Assembly: GCF_000218685.1 (NCBI RefSeq)
Contig: NW_006763295.1
Coordinates: forward strand, 1,720,430-1,784,429
DNA: 64,000 nucleotides
Direction of reading: 5' to 3'
DNA from: Serpula lacrymans var. lacrymans S7.9
Lineage: Eukaryota; Basidiomycota; Agaricomycetes; Boletales; Serpulaceae
Position numbers and translations under genes: made by a program. Position 1 is the stretch's first letter. Each line of letters opens with the position of its first letter. Below, in pieces: positions 33,847 through 43,812 of this stretch. Under the pieces are notes generated by a model, which had not been told where the DNA came from, did not search any database, and was given only the letters and a program-made list of their open reading frames with translations.

Positions 33847-34239
33847 GCAGTGACGTGACATCAAGTGTGGTGGAGGAGCAAGGAAGACGAGTAGGAGGAG
33901 GGTGGAGGTGGGTGACGAAGAAGTGGACTACAATAGGAAGCCAGAATCAACTGTCTGATGAGAATAAAAAAAACAGTAAAAGGCCCATGGTGGGGCTGAG
34001 TAAAGGAAAATGGGTAAGAGAGAACGACAAAAGCAAGGGTGCACAGTGTAGCCAGTGGCAATACAAAAATTTGCCAAAATGCTGAAATGCCAAAAGTACT
34101 GAATGGAAAGTAAAGGTGAGCGCAACTTGATTGCTATTCCACATGGCACTGTGCCTGTGTGGCTCAAAGGCAAGTCTTTTGAATGTTCACTTTATTATTG
34201 ACACCTGTCCATGCTACCAATCAATTTTGGTGCATGACA

Positions 34240-34990
34240 TTGTTTTCAACACTCGCTCCAAACTATCATCTTCAACTCCTTCAACAGCTTCAGCTTGACC
34301 TTTATCTGGTTCAGAAAAGATATCCATCAGATCAATAGGTTCCAAGTTGTTTTCACCTTCCTCATTGTCACTGCCATTCCTGCCTACAGATGTCCTTTCA
34401 TCCTTGCTGTCTGTGACAATTTTCAAGCTACTCTTATGACAGGACAGGCGGAACAGGCGCCATTGAAAGGGGAAAGGTGCTGGTGTCTCTCTAATAGTAC
34501 CAATACTATCCTTGGTATCAGCCTGAGGGCTATCTTTGCTACTTGCCCAGTATTGGTGGGAGGGAGGGAGAATAGGTCTATCCTGTTCTATGCCTTCTCT
34601 TGCATTTTTGTCTTCAAACTGTGCAGTAGCAGCAAGGCCAAGTTTCATTGCTCGTAGTAGCTCCTACTTGGTGAGTTTAAACTGCTGCTTTTCCTGTGCT
34701 ACCTCTTCTTGAGAACATTTTTTCTATTGCAGGTCAAGTAGAATCTTTCCAGGATGCAGCTGGGCATTCTTGGCACAAGTTCCTGGGTTAGGCATGATAG
34801 AAACGCATAGGATGCAAGATGTGGACTGATAGACTAATAGGACTGAAGGATGCAAGGCTTGCATTGTAGAGAAAAATTTGACGGAGTTCAAGCCTAGTAA
34901 GTAAAGCTTATATGAAATTGTTTGTGTTGTCACACCATCCATGGTGCTCATTTTCTCTTACTTGGCTTTTTCTTTCAGACAAAAAATCAA
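34240..34990 (-). pseudogene. Transposon-associated ORF remnant
   Basis: The minus-strand frame at 34648-34214 reads MKLGLAATAQFEDKNAREGI and continues acidic to EGVEDDSLERVLK. Upstream, after stop codons, the same reading continues with MPNPGTCAKNAQLHPGKI and EEVAQEKQQ. I recall this kind of helical-charged ORF beside agaric transposons, but I cannot name it. It is broken by stops and cut by LTR-B on one side. Confidence 0.5.
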
Positions 34991-34996
34991 CTTAGA

Positions 34997-37774
34997 ATGC
35001 CTCCACAGCATGGTAGCAAGCCCGTCCACCCACAACAAAACTGCTTCACCATACCCTGTGGGAACACCCAATGCAATTGCTGGCTTTGCAGCATATCTGG
35101 TTTAAACAGGCACATTCATACCTACCATCTGGATACCAGCACTCCACTCCATCCACCTTTTCCAGCACTTCCATTTGATCCTGAAAATGAGCCAGAAATC
35201 TTTGGACAACAAAATGACTCAGAGCTACAAGATCCGAGTCAGCTGCAAGGTGAAAATGAATATCATGTATTTTTAGATGGTAAGGCTACATTTTGTACCA
35301 CATCATTGTTTCTAACCATTTACAGGATAACCTTGCAATGACAGTGGGAACTGTCTTCCTCCTAGAGCAAAGCTCGTACTACCAGAAAATCCACTATCAG
35401 ATGATTGGTCCCCATATTGCGATCACATAGAGTTTGAGACTGCCGGACTCCTCTACAAGAAAATACAGATGTCTGCTGGAGACATTAACACACTCCTAGA
35501 TCTGTGGAGGGCTTTATTCATCAAAAATGGACTTGTTAACAAAGATGTCCCTTGTGCCAGTAAGGATGATCTATACCAAATGATTGACACCACCTCAACT
35601 GGAGACGTGCCATGGGAATCATTTTTGTTGTCCTACAATAGTGAAATTCCTGAAGATAATCCACCCTAGTGGATGAGCCAAGAGTTTGATGTTTGGTTTA
35701 GAGATCCCCACACTATTATACAAAATGTGCTTTTCAATCAAGATTTCTGTGGCAAAACTGACTTCACACCCTATCAGAAGTTCAATGCTGAGGGAGAGAG
35801 TGAGTACAAAGATTTCATGTAGGTGAATGGGCCTGGAAGCAAGCAGATAAGATTTCTTTTGATCCAACAACACATGGTTTGCCATTTGTGCCAGTCATCT
35901 TAGGAAGCGAGAAAACAACAGTTTCGGTTGCAACTGGGCAAAACAAATATTATCCACTGTACGTGGGGAATGTTCATAATAATGCTTGTTGTGCACATAG
36001 GAATGCTATAGTGTTGTTGGGCTTCTTGGCCATCCCAAAAAGTATGTAACATTTAACTTTTACCTTTATTTTGCATATACTAAATCCGATGTTTATTTAG
36101 CTGATAAGAAGTACACAAATGATCCAAGTTTTTGTTATGAACTGTGTTTGCTATAGACTTTTATTTATTTTTCTCAAGTAGCTACACACCGCTACCTACC
36201 AATGTTTTCCCACATACTATTACCTGTTATGGTATCACCCGTCATTGTTTGTTCAACACAAACACCTACCCTAAAGTAGGCACTATATATATGCCTATAT
36301 TGTAAATACTATCTCCAATACAATTGTACACTTCAACGGTGTAACTTGGTATTAATCAGTCTAAACCTCATCATCAGAATACATCTCAAACCCATTCACA
36401 AATGGGCTTATCAGAAACAACTTGCACACCCAGAAACTCTGTGTTACCAGGCTTGCACACTCCAAGCGTAACATTTTTGGCAAGTTTTGCCAACAACTAT
36501 TCCACACATCACTGTCACATATTCTTCAAAATCTTGAACCTGAAATGTTAACTCCATAGGTTGTTTGATGCTCTAACATACATTTTAAACATATTATTTA
36601 TAGCATTGGCCCATACATAGCTGACTACCCCAAGCAGGTCCTTCTTGCATGCATAGTTTAAAGGTGGTGTGCCCAGTGGGTGCTTTTCTTCCATAACACT
36701 ATCTGGACTAATATCTTCTGCTTGTAGTTGCATTGCATGGCTCAACTAACTACCTTGATGGCAAAGGTGGTCAATACTCAGAAGATCACACCAAGGTTCT
36801 TGATCAAGGTGTTTTGTGGGATCAATATGGTACTGTTAGTGACATTATAGTGAGTTTTTTTACATTCAAATGAATCCAATTCAAAAACCCCATCTAGCCG
36901 TTCACCCATAATTTTCCTTGTGTTGACATACATGAAATCTTGGCTCCAGACCTTCTTCACCAAATCATTAAAGGTACCTTTAAGGACCACCTTGTGACTT
37001 GGGTAGGAGAATACCTTTGTCTCACATATAGCAAGAAGCACACTGATTGAGATCTTAAATGAAATTGATTAAAGGTAAACATTTTTTCTATCAAAATAAT
37101 CCAATGATTTCTAATATATGATTTACCAGGATTGCGGCAGGTCCCTCATTTCCTGGACTTTGACAGTTTCCTCAAGGCCATGGATTCAAGTAGTGGACTG
37201 GTGATGACTCAAAGGTGTATCTCACTGCCATTGAAGGGCATGTCCCACCTGATATAATACACACCTTTTAGGCATTTTTTGACTTCTACTACCTGGTCTG
37301 ACATGATATTCACAGTGATAGCACTGTTCAGAAAGTACAAGATGCAGTCATAGCATTTTCATCTTCCAGATACTAAATGTTTGACTGACCAGCTTTTCTC
37401 TCCCACAGCAACACTCACTTCAACATTATACACAACTCATCTGAATGTTCAGGTCGCCAAACGGTCTTTATTCTTTGATAACTGAATCAAGGCACATTAC
37501 AGCTGTGAAACAACCATAGCGTTGTTCAAGTAGATACAGAGCATTGGGTCAAATGCTGCTTATCAACCAGAGGCTTGACAAAATTGCGGCCTCTTGTGTT
37601 GATTTTACAGCCTGAGGAACACTTTCAGGCAACATTCTGGACTACACAAACCAAAGGGACACCACAGAGAATACAAGGGCATCAAATGCAGGAGCAAGCT
37701 TAGAGCATCACAATATCAAACATAACAATGATAATGATAGCAGGCCAGTTCCAGGCCCAATGATGCCCAGCTAT
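34997..37774 (+). pseudogene. Plavaka-type (KDZ) transposase remnant, part 1
   Basis: Begins at the ATG at 34997 with a C2H2-like finger (CWLCSISGLNRHIHTYH), then an acidic linker. A spliced or broken continuation carries VPWESFLLSYNSEIPEDNPP, FDVWFRDPHTIIQNVL, FVPVILGSEKTTVSVATGQN and HRNAIVLLGFLAIPK, and farther on DLLHQIIKGTFKDHLVTWVG, FKQWTGDDSK and SPNGLYSLITESRHI. These follow the order of Plavaka transposases of Agaricomycetes. Stops and shifts are frequent. The piece at about 36100-36560 does not fit the transposase and may be another insertion. Confidence 0.8.
36100..36560. other. Unassigned insertion-like segment inside Plavaka
   Basis: The transposase homology stops near 36080 and resumes by about 36900. 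The intervening sequence has a TATA-like run (CACTATATATATGCC near 36280) and Ca/Ta-rich text like a small LTR or SINE, but I cannot define termini or a target duplication. Confidence 0.35.
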
Positions 37775-38164
37775 TGTTACGATAACACAATTTCCGGACA
37801 TCTCCTTTCCTTTTTATTCTCCGCTTTAACTTTATACTTTAAGTGCCACGCGGCATTTCCCTTTCTCGCGCCGCGTTGCCTTTCTTTTACTTTTAGACTT
37901 AACTCTCTCACGCAGTGGAGCTGGCCATACGGGCTAGGCCCTATGACATCATCAGCCACTGCCTTCATCAACTGTATAGTACACATGTACAAACAAACCT
38001 GTAGTAGTATATATACCCCAATAGATCCAGGAGACTCCTCAGCGAGTCCTCCTGTTGTATACCAACTAACTCACTGCAGCCCAAGGGGTACCCACTCCCC
38101 ATCTTCCACTACCTTTATAGTGTGTTCCTGTGTGCGCCAGAGTAACTAACTCTTGGTTGTTACA
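37775..38164 (+). repeat. Solo LTR-A, 390 bp, target duplication GCTAT
   Basis: Starts TGTTACGATAACAC, ends CTCTTGGTTGTTACA. Flanked by GCTAT at 37770-37774 and 38165-38169. It contains a TATA-like AGTATATATACCCC near 38007. Length and nearly all bases match the 3' LTR of the Gypsy element at 61829-62218, so it is a solo LTR of that family inserted into the Plavaka remnant. Confidence 0.93.
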
Positions 38165-38548
38165 GCTATGTCAAACCATCAATTCAGCGTGGTACATTTT
38201 GACTACTACAAATACATATTATACTAATGTATTCTTTTAGTGCATCAATATCCGACAAAATGCCATGAGCTCAGTGTACAGCTTCATTAGCCCCACCTTG
38301 TTGAGTTACTCTGGTGCTTCCTTTACAGCCAAGAGCACATAAATGACCATAACGTGCCCTCAGCCTTTGATATACCCCTGCACCAATGCCCCATATTCAA
38401 TTCAAGGGTAGTTGTGATGCACTCAGCAGTTGCATATTTCTATACTCCAAGCGACTGCAGTGGAACCAATGGTATGCACCAAGAAACAATTTGTGCCACA
38501 CCTTTGTGGAAAAAGCATGCAGCTTGTTACAACTGTGCTTTTGTCGAG
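38165..38548 (+). pseudogene. Plavaka transposase remnant, part 2
   Basis: Between two LTR-A insertions. It encodes broken pieces of the transposase such as VVMHSAVAYFYTPSDCSGTN and GMHQETICATPLWKKHAAC, matching the Plavaka region just before the conserved YDCAFV-type strand. The frame runs into the LTR at CAFVE and resumes at 40854. Confidence 0.78.
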
Positions 38549-40848
38549 TGTTATGATAACACAATTTTTGGACCTTTCCTTTCATTTTCATTCTCCGCTT
38601 TAACCTTGTACTTTAGCTTTCACACATGGGGCCATGCGGTGTCGATGATGAGAACTGTTGTTAGAAAACCACACACAAAAACAAACTAGCACACAATCCT
38701 CCCAGATTCCATGGAACTTGTTTATGGGCTTTGCCTCCTAGAACAGTGGGTGCTCTGGTTGTTCGTGGGGTGGTATGTATGAGGATCCTTCAAAGTAAAA
38801 CCCAGAGATGTATGGGTGTGGGTTTTGAGGAGGGATAGTTGAATTGATAGAAGATAGGGGCTTAGTGACGAGTATAGACGAGCACTACCTTGCTAATCGT
38901 AGCACAAGGTAGGTTTGAGAACGACAATATGACAAGGTTCCCAGTGATAGCAGGCTCCTGACGCACAAACTGTAGTGCTCAGAAGGACTCTAATCGAAAG
39001 GGATGACAATGACTTCAAAAGTGGGAAGTGACGATAACAGCAGTTGACAGTGGTAGCAGTGGGAAGTGTTGTGACCACACTGGATCACAAGTAGCAGAGT
39101 AGTGAACTTGAAATTAGAGAAGAAGTCTGGAATTGAGTTCTTGTTTTTACAAGGTAAAATACAGGGGTTTATATAGTAAAAGAAAAGTAGGCTATGCACA
39201 GTATAGCTGTGCAAAAAGAATGAGAAAGAACATGAAGGAAGGAATGTACGCTGACGAATCCTGCATAGGTAGTACAGGATAAGATTGTGAAAAAAGGAAA
39301 AGAAAGGGATAGAACAATGAATGCTGTGAGTAATGTCACAGGTTTGTACAGCCATAAAGTAAAGTCCAATAGCAAAAAGAGAGCAGAAAAATCATGATGT
39401 CATGGAAAGATGCAGTAAAAAAAGGGCAAGGCAAAAACACTATCAGTATCAACACAGTTCCTTTATTGTCAGTCAGGCATTCTAAAAAATATGTGTCCAT
39501 AAAAATGATTCAAAAATCAAAAATAATCGCACTGTAAATGAATGTTCTGCTGAAAAAGAAGAAACTGGAGCCACCGGTCCACCACCTAGTCCAAATCCGA
39601 CAGTTCCATGGCCTTACCAATGGATCGGTTGTGTTGGACCACCTGATCAAACGAGGGAGGGAGAGGAGTAGTTCCAATTTGGAACAAGTGAGTCCCAGGC
39701 AGCGTGTGGTAGGTGTAGCTGTAGCGAAGACGATGGACAAAAGATAAGTGTACCCAAGTGAATGGGACAGCGATAAACATGGGCGATGCAAGGGGATGAA
39801 CCTTCTCCAGCTCAAAAACTACCCACCCACGCTCCAACCAGGCAAGACGAGCGACCAATGTTTTGATAGTATATGATGGCAGATCAATGTCATGAAGATG
39901 GACCTGCTGCCCTATTTGGACCGGCCGCCGGGGCTTTGCTGATATCAGCAGTGGCACGTGGTAGTCAACGGATTGGCAACGGAAGCGGATAGGAAGTGGT
40001 GACATCAGAAATGGTGGGGGTGCAAATAAGATGAGGAGGAGGAGGGTGGAGGTGACAAAAAAGTGGATTAGAATGGGGATCCAGAAACGACCGTCAGGTG
40101 AGAATAAAAAGGAGAGGAAGGGGCCCATGGTGGGGCTAGGCAAAGGAAGGGGAGTAAGGGAAACGACAAAAGCGAGGGTGCAATGCAATGTGTAGCCAGT
40201 GGCGACGCGAAAATTTGCTGAAATGCCGAAATGCGGAAAGTACCAAATGGAAAAGCAAAGGTGAGCGTGACTGAATTGCCTAATAGAGGTGGTGCAGATC
40301 AGCCACAAATTCGAAAAAGGCAATATTAATTACTATTCCACGTGGCACTGTGCCTGTGTGGTGCAAAGGCGAGTCTTTTTGAATATTCGCTTCATTATTG
40401 ACACCTGTCCATGCTACCAATCAACTTTGGTGCATGACAGCAGCACTTCCCTTTATTTGTTATTTTCATTCTCCGCTTTAACCTTGTACTTTAGCTTTCA
40501 CACATGGGGCCACGCAGCACTTCCCTTTTTTTGTTCAAACTCCTCTTTCTTGCGCCACCTTGTCTTTTTTCTTATTTTTAGATACAACTCTCTCATGCAG
40601 TGGAGCTGGTCATGCGGGCTAGGCCCCATGACATCATCAGCCACTGTCTTTATCAACTGTACAGTACATAAGTACAAACACTCTGTATTAGTATATATAC
40701 CCCAATAGATCCAGGAGACTCCTCAGCAAGTCCTCCTGTTGTATGCCAACAACTAACTCGGTCCTACCTAAAGGGTAACCACTCCCTCACCACTACCTTT
40801 ATAGTTTGTCTTAGTGTGCGCCAGAGTAACTAACTCTTGGTTGTTACA
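38549..40848 (+). repeat. LTR-A with target duplication TCGAG, split by LTR-B
   Basis: Starts TGTTATGATAACAC at 38549 and ends GGTTGTTACA at 40848; flanked by TCGAG (38544-38548 and 40849-40853). The LTR-A sequence is interrupted at 38640-40439 by an LTR-B. The remaining about 500 bp is longer than 390 because a segment of about 70 bp around the CATTCTCCGCTTTAACC motif is present twice, once on each side of the inserted element. Confidence 0.88.
38640..40439 (-). repeat. LTR-B copy c, 1.8 kb, nested in LTR-A
   Basis: An 1800-bp element with inverted termini: plus strand starts TGTCGATGATGAG and ends GGTGCATGACA. Flanks are GCGG and GCAG. The minus strand holds an intact 245-codon open frame (40323-39586). 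LTR sense is minus, judged by the TATA-like box and the ends. Confidence 0.85.
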
Positions 40849-41165
40849 TCGAGCGCAATCCTTCAATTCCAGGAATCTGAGGACTCAATGTCATTTGCAT
40901 TTTTGCATTCCTTTCTTTCTCACATGATAATACTACTTATCCATGTGCTCTTATACAGTGGTTCTCTCATATTCTGGATGAGCCTGATGAACCCACTGGG
41001 TTGTGGAAGGTCCAGCCTGATACAAATAATGATGGATCACCCAGTCTCAAAATTATTCATTTAGACTGTATCTTTCATAGTGCACATCTCATGCCTGTAT
41101 TTGGCGATTATGGTCATTGGTTCATCCCATCTGACATTGATTTCACTAACTCACTAGATAAATAA
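40849..41165 (+). pseudogene. Plavaka transposase remnant, part 3
   Basis: Resumes immediately after the LTR-A target duplication, with a TGA (40878-40880) where Plavaka proteins usually have Arg. It continues through CALIQWFSHILDEPDEPTGL, WKVQP, LKIIHLDCIFHSAHLMPVFG and FIPSDIDFTNSLDK. This is the conserved 3' third of the transposase. Confidence 0.85.
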
Positions 41166-41827
41166 TAAAACCAAGTAAAACTCAGCCGCTGCCCGAGAGG
41201 CTATAGAAACGACCGAGGTATTCCTATACTAAACCCCCTACTACTTATAGTCGGAGGTGCTACTCGCTACAGTATAATGACTCCTAGGAGTACAATTGTG
41301 CTCCTAGGAGAACAATGGTTACTCCATGGAGTGGTGGCTATGCTCCATGGAGAACAATGGCTGCTTTGGCAGAGACCAGGTTTATCCGGTTTTGTCAATA
41401 AATTTCCTACGTTTGTTACAATTTCTATTCTCTTTTACGGACTACTCATTTTCCTTTACTCATCGGTTATACCATCGGACCAATGACTCATTTCCTTCAC
41501 GTATATTTCTGTTCTCTTCGCAGTCGCATTACTTAGTATAGTACTTAGTCCTCAATAGACAGACCAGCCCTAGATATGACCTAACTCCTATCACCGATTC
41601 CAGCTCCTATAAATATGCTTGTAACAGTAGTAGTATTCTTCAATACAATTCTACACAGTTTACGCTTACAAAGCTAGACTCCTAAGATCAGACTTCTACT
41701 TAGAAGAAGACCAACTCTCGTTGGAAGAACTCTACTCAGAACTACCTCCTCGAACATGTCTTTGGATAAGTCTCTTTGAAACTTTGACGAACCCTCAGAC
41801 TTTGTTAAGCACTTTGTGCGTAACAAT
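41166..41827. mobile_element. Unassigned LTR-like insertion in Plavaka
   Basis: The transposase reading stops after NSLDK and resumes with FYINKYIDHHAFG at about 41831, so about 660 bp is foreign. It contains CCTATAAATATGC as a TATA-type box near 41610, followed by a leader, as in an LTR. It also has repeated CTCCTAGGAG and CTCCATGGAG palindromes at 41280-41360. Exact ends and a target duplication could not be fixed. Confidence 0.5.
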
Positions 41828-42160
41828 GTTCTACATTAATAAATATATAGACCATCATGCCTTTGGACTTAGCCAAGGATGATTCATAACTTGTCAAACT
41901 TGATTTTATATTTCATGTACTTGGACTACGCTTGGATAACACTTTGATCAAAATGTCTGAATGCTTCTATTGAGACCAGCCTACATATTCTTTGCTGTGT
42001 CTAAATGAACTTAAAGGTAAATTGGCTCGCTTTCTTGTTCACTTGATAGAACTTTAATTCCTTATATTTCTTGAACAGTCTTGAAAGTCACCAAAGTGTG
42101 ACCAAGTTCCGTCAAGAAATTTGACACTTTACTGATGTAGAGTCTAAGCCTGTGGCTGAC
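41828..42160 (+). pseudogene. Plavaka transposase remnant, part 4 (3' end)
   Basis: Short C-terminal piece with YINKYIDHHAFGLSQG, the usual end of Plavaka transposases, then AT-rich sequence with no further homology visible. Confidence 0.65.
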
Positions 42161-42375
42161 TCCACCGCACAAGAGAGTTATATCTAAGAATACAAAAGGT
42201 GCTGTGTGACCCCAAAAATAAAATCAGGAGAGTATCATATGGCACAAGTGTCCAGATTGAAGCTGAGAATGAAAAAAAGAAGTCCAAAAATTGTGTATCT
42301 TAACAGATAGTAGGTTTATCCAGTTTTGTCAAGTTGTGCGCCAAAGTATAAAAACTTTGGTAGTTACAAACCTAG
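42161..42375. repeat. LTR-A fragments, head to head
   Basis: The stretch 42161-42306 resembles the reverse complement of the LTR-A 5' half (ending AATTGTGTATCTTAACA). The stretch 42335-42371 resembles the plus-strand LTR-A 3' end (GTGCGCCAAAGTATAAAAAC, then TTACA). Both are too diverged for termini. Confidence 0.5.
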
Positions 42376-42646
42376 GGTTAAGTGGTTCTGAACAATTTGT
42401 CTGAACCAAACTTTACCATTCCTAGCAGTGGATGTTCAACTCAAAGTAAGAGTTGAGTGTAAAGTCAGAAAAACACCATATTGTATAATACTTTTTTTTG
42501 TTAAGCTTGAATTCCCACCACTGAATGGTTTAGGGAGTCTGGGTTACATGCAATATGGGATTTTTGTCCAGGTAGATATTTTGCCACTTTCGCAAAACTT
42601 TGTCCAGATGCCTCATCAAGGTTCCATAGGCGGTTATCAGACACAG

Positions 42647-42891
42647 CAACTTTGTCACACCCAAAATCATTGAAAAAGTCTGAAAGTAGTTAAAATGTTT
42701 AATTGCATTTTGGACCTGCAAGATTTTATCAGAATAATGTATTTTTGTTGACATATCTACATATCCACACAAAAATATAGTATTAATGGAAATATGTCAA
42801 CAAAAAGATATCATTTTGTAGGTCCAAAATGCAATCAAAATTTTTAACTACTTTCAGACTTTTTCATCCATTATGAGTGTGACAAAAGTTG
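42647..42891. repeat. Inverted repeat (foldback), about 105-bp arms
   Basis: The left arm 42647-42757 and right arm 42790-42891 are reverse complements with scattered mismatches, separated by about 32 bp. Matching landmarks are AAAAAGTCTGAAAGTAGTTAAAA and its complement, GCATTTTGGACCT and AGGTCCAAAATGC, and TTTTTGTTGACATAT and ATATGTCAACAAAAA. No coding content; it is the shape of a foldback or MITE-type element. Confidence 0.75.
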
Positions 42892-43812
42892 TTAATGCTT
42901 GCTGTGAGAGGTCCTGTTGGCACTCATAGAAGCACGCCCAGAGCTCTTTCCATAATGGGAAATACAAGCGGCGGTCCATCATTCCGGTCATGATTCTGCG
43001 TCCCTCCTTGGGTGAATCGCACTTACTCTATCTTGATCTGCAGGCATTCAACGCTTCCTGGTCAGCCTGACTCAATACTGGAGCCCCGATAATCGTGGGA
43101 ACGGTTGGGGTTGTTCCAGCTTACGCTCTCGGCGACGGTGTTGGTGTGGCTTGTGGCTTGTGGCTTGTCTGGTAGCCCACTCAAATCTTGTCTTATTTGA
43201 CTAATGTCAAAATAGGTATATGCTCACCTCAGCTTTTGGGGGGAAAGACTGAGGTGGGCTACGGTTGCTACGATGATTTATAAGAAAAGGAGAACTGAAA
43301 TAAATCCCCAGGTGAAACTTCTCCATTAAAGTCTACAGGCTATCTGATCCACAGCTCCTTCCTAGTTTGGCCTTGTCAAACTTCTGTGCGAGGTCTGTTT
43401 CTCTCGTACTTCCAAAATCCCTCATCACATTCCTATCCACCCAACAGGTGACACCCCCAGCTTCTACATCATCTACATGTCGTCCTTCATAAATCCCAGA
43501 TCAGTGAACACCTACCTGTCCGGCATCGCCAACAAGCTCGAACCTCATTACCCCGGCATCCGCACTATACGCACCCACCCACTCATGGTCCGAACGCCCC
43601 AAGCTGTCAGATGCAAAAAACGATTCGCGACAGACGTTTTGCGTTTATGCGGATAATTGTCATCTACTAGTTGCTATCCCATGTCGATCAGGGATTCGTA
43701 TAGAATAAATAATAGGCTTACGCTCAGTGCGAAACGTTTGAGTCAGCTGACAATACTTATTTAAGGTGACTTCTTCTTCCTCTTCTCTAATCTTCATCCA
43801 TAGCGAGCGGCC
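42892..43812. other. Intergenic, upstream of the monooxygenase gene
   Basis: About 900 bp. No gene recognised. Fragments around 43450-43600 read weakly like other transposon debris in plus frame (SVNTYLSGIANKLEPHYPGI), which recalls tyrosine-recombinase-like genes of agaric elements, but it is too short to call. Confidence 0.35.

Larger units (their letters stand above)
29968..34239 (-). repeat. LTR-B copy a (1.8 kb), split by LTR-B copy b
   Basis: The two parts 29968-31333 and 33847-34239 together make about 1.76 kb and align end to end with the uninterrupted LTR-B at 51634-53451. In LTR sense (minus) it runs from TGTCATGCACC to CATCATCGATA. The gap holds a full LTR-B of opposite orientation. 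No clear outer target duplication is visible, so the insertion is old. Confidence 0.75.

Noticed and set aside
43450..43620. Possible tyrosine-recombinase-like fragment upstream of the monooxygenase
   Set aside because: Too short and without catalytic residues visible; reported only as intergenic debris.
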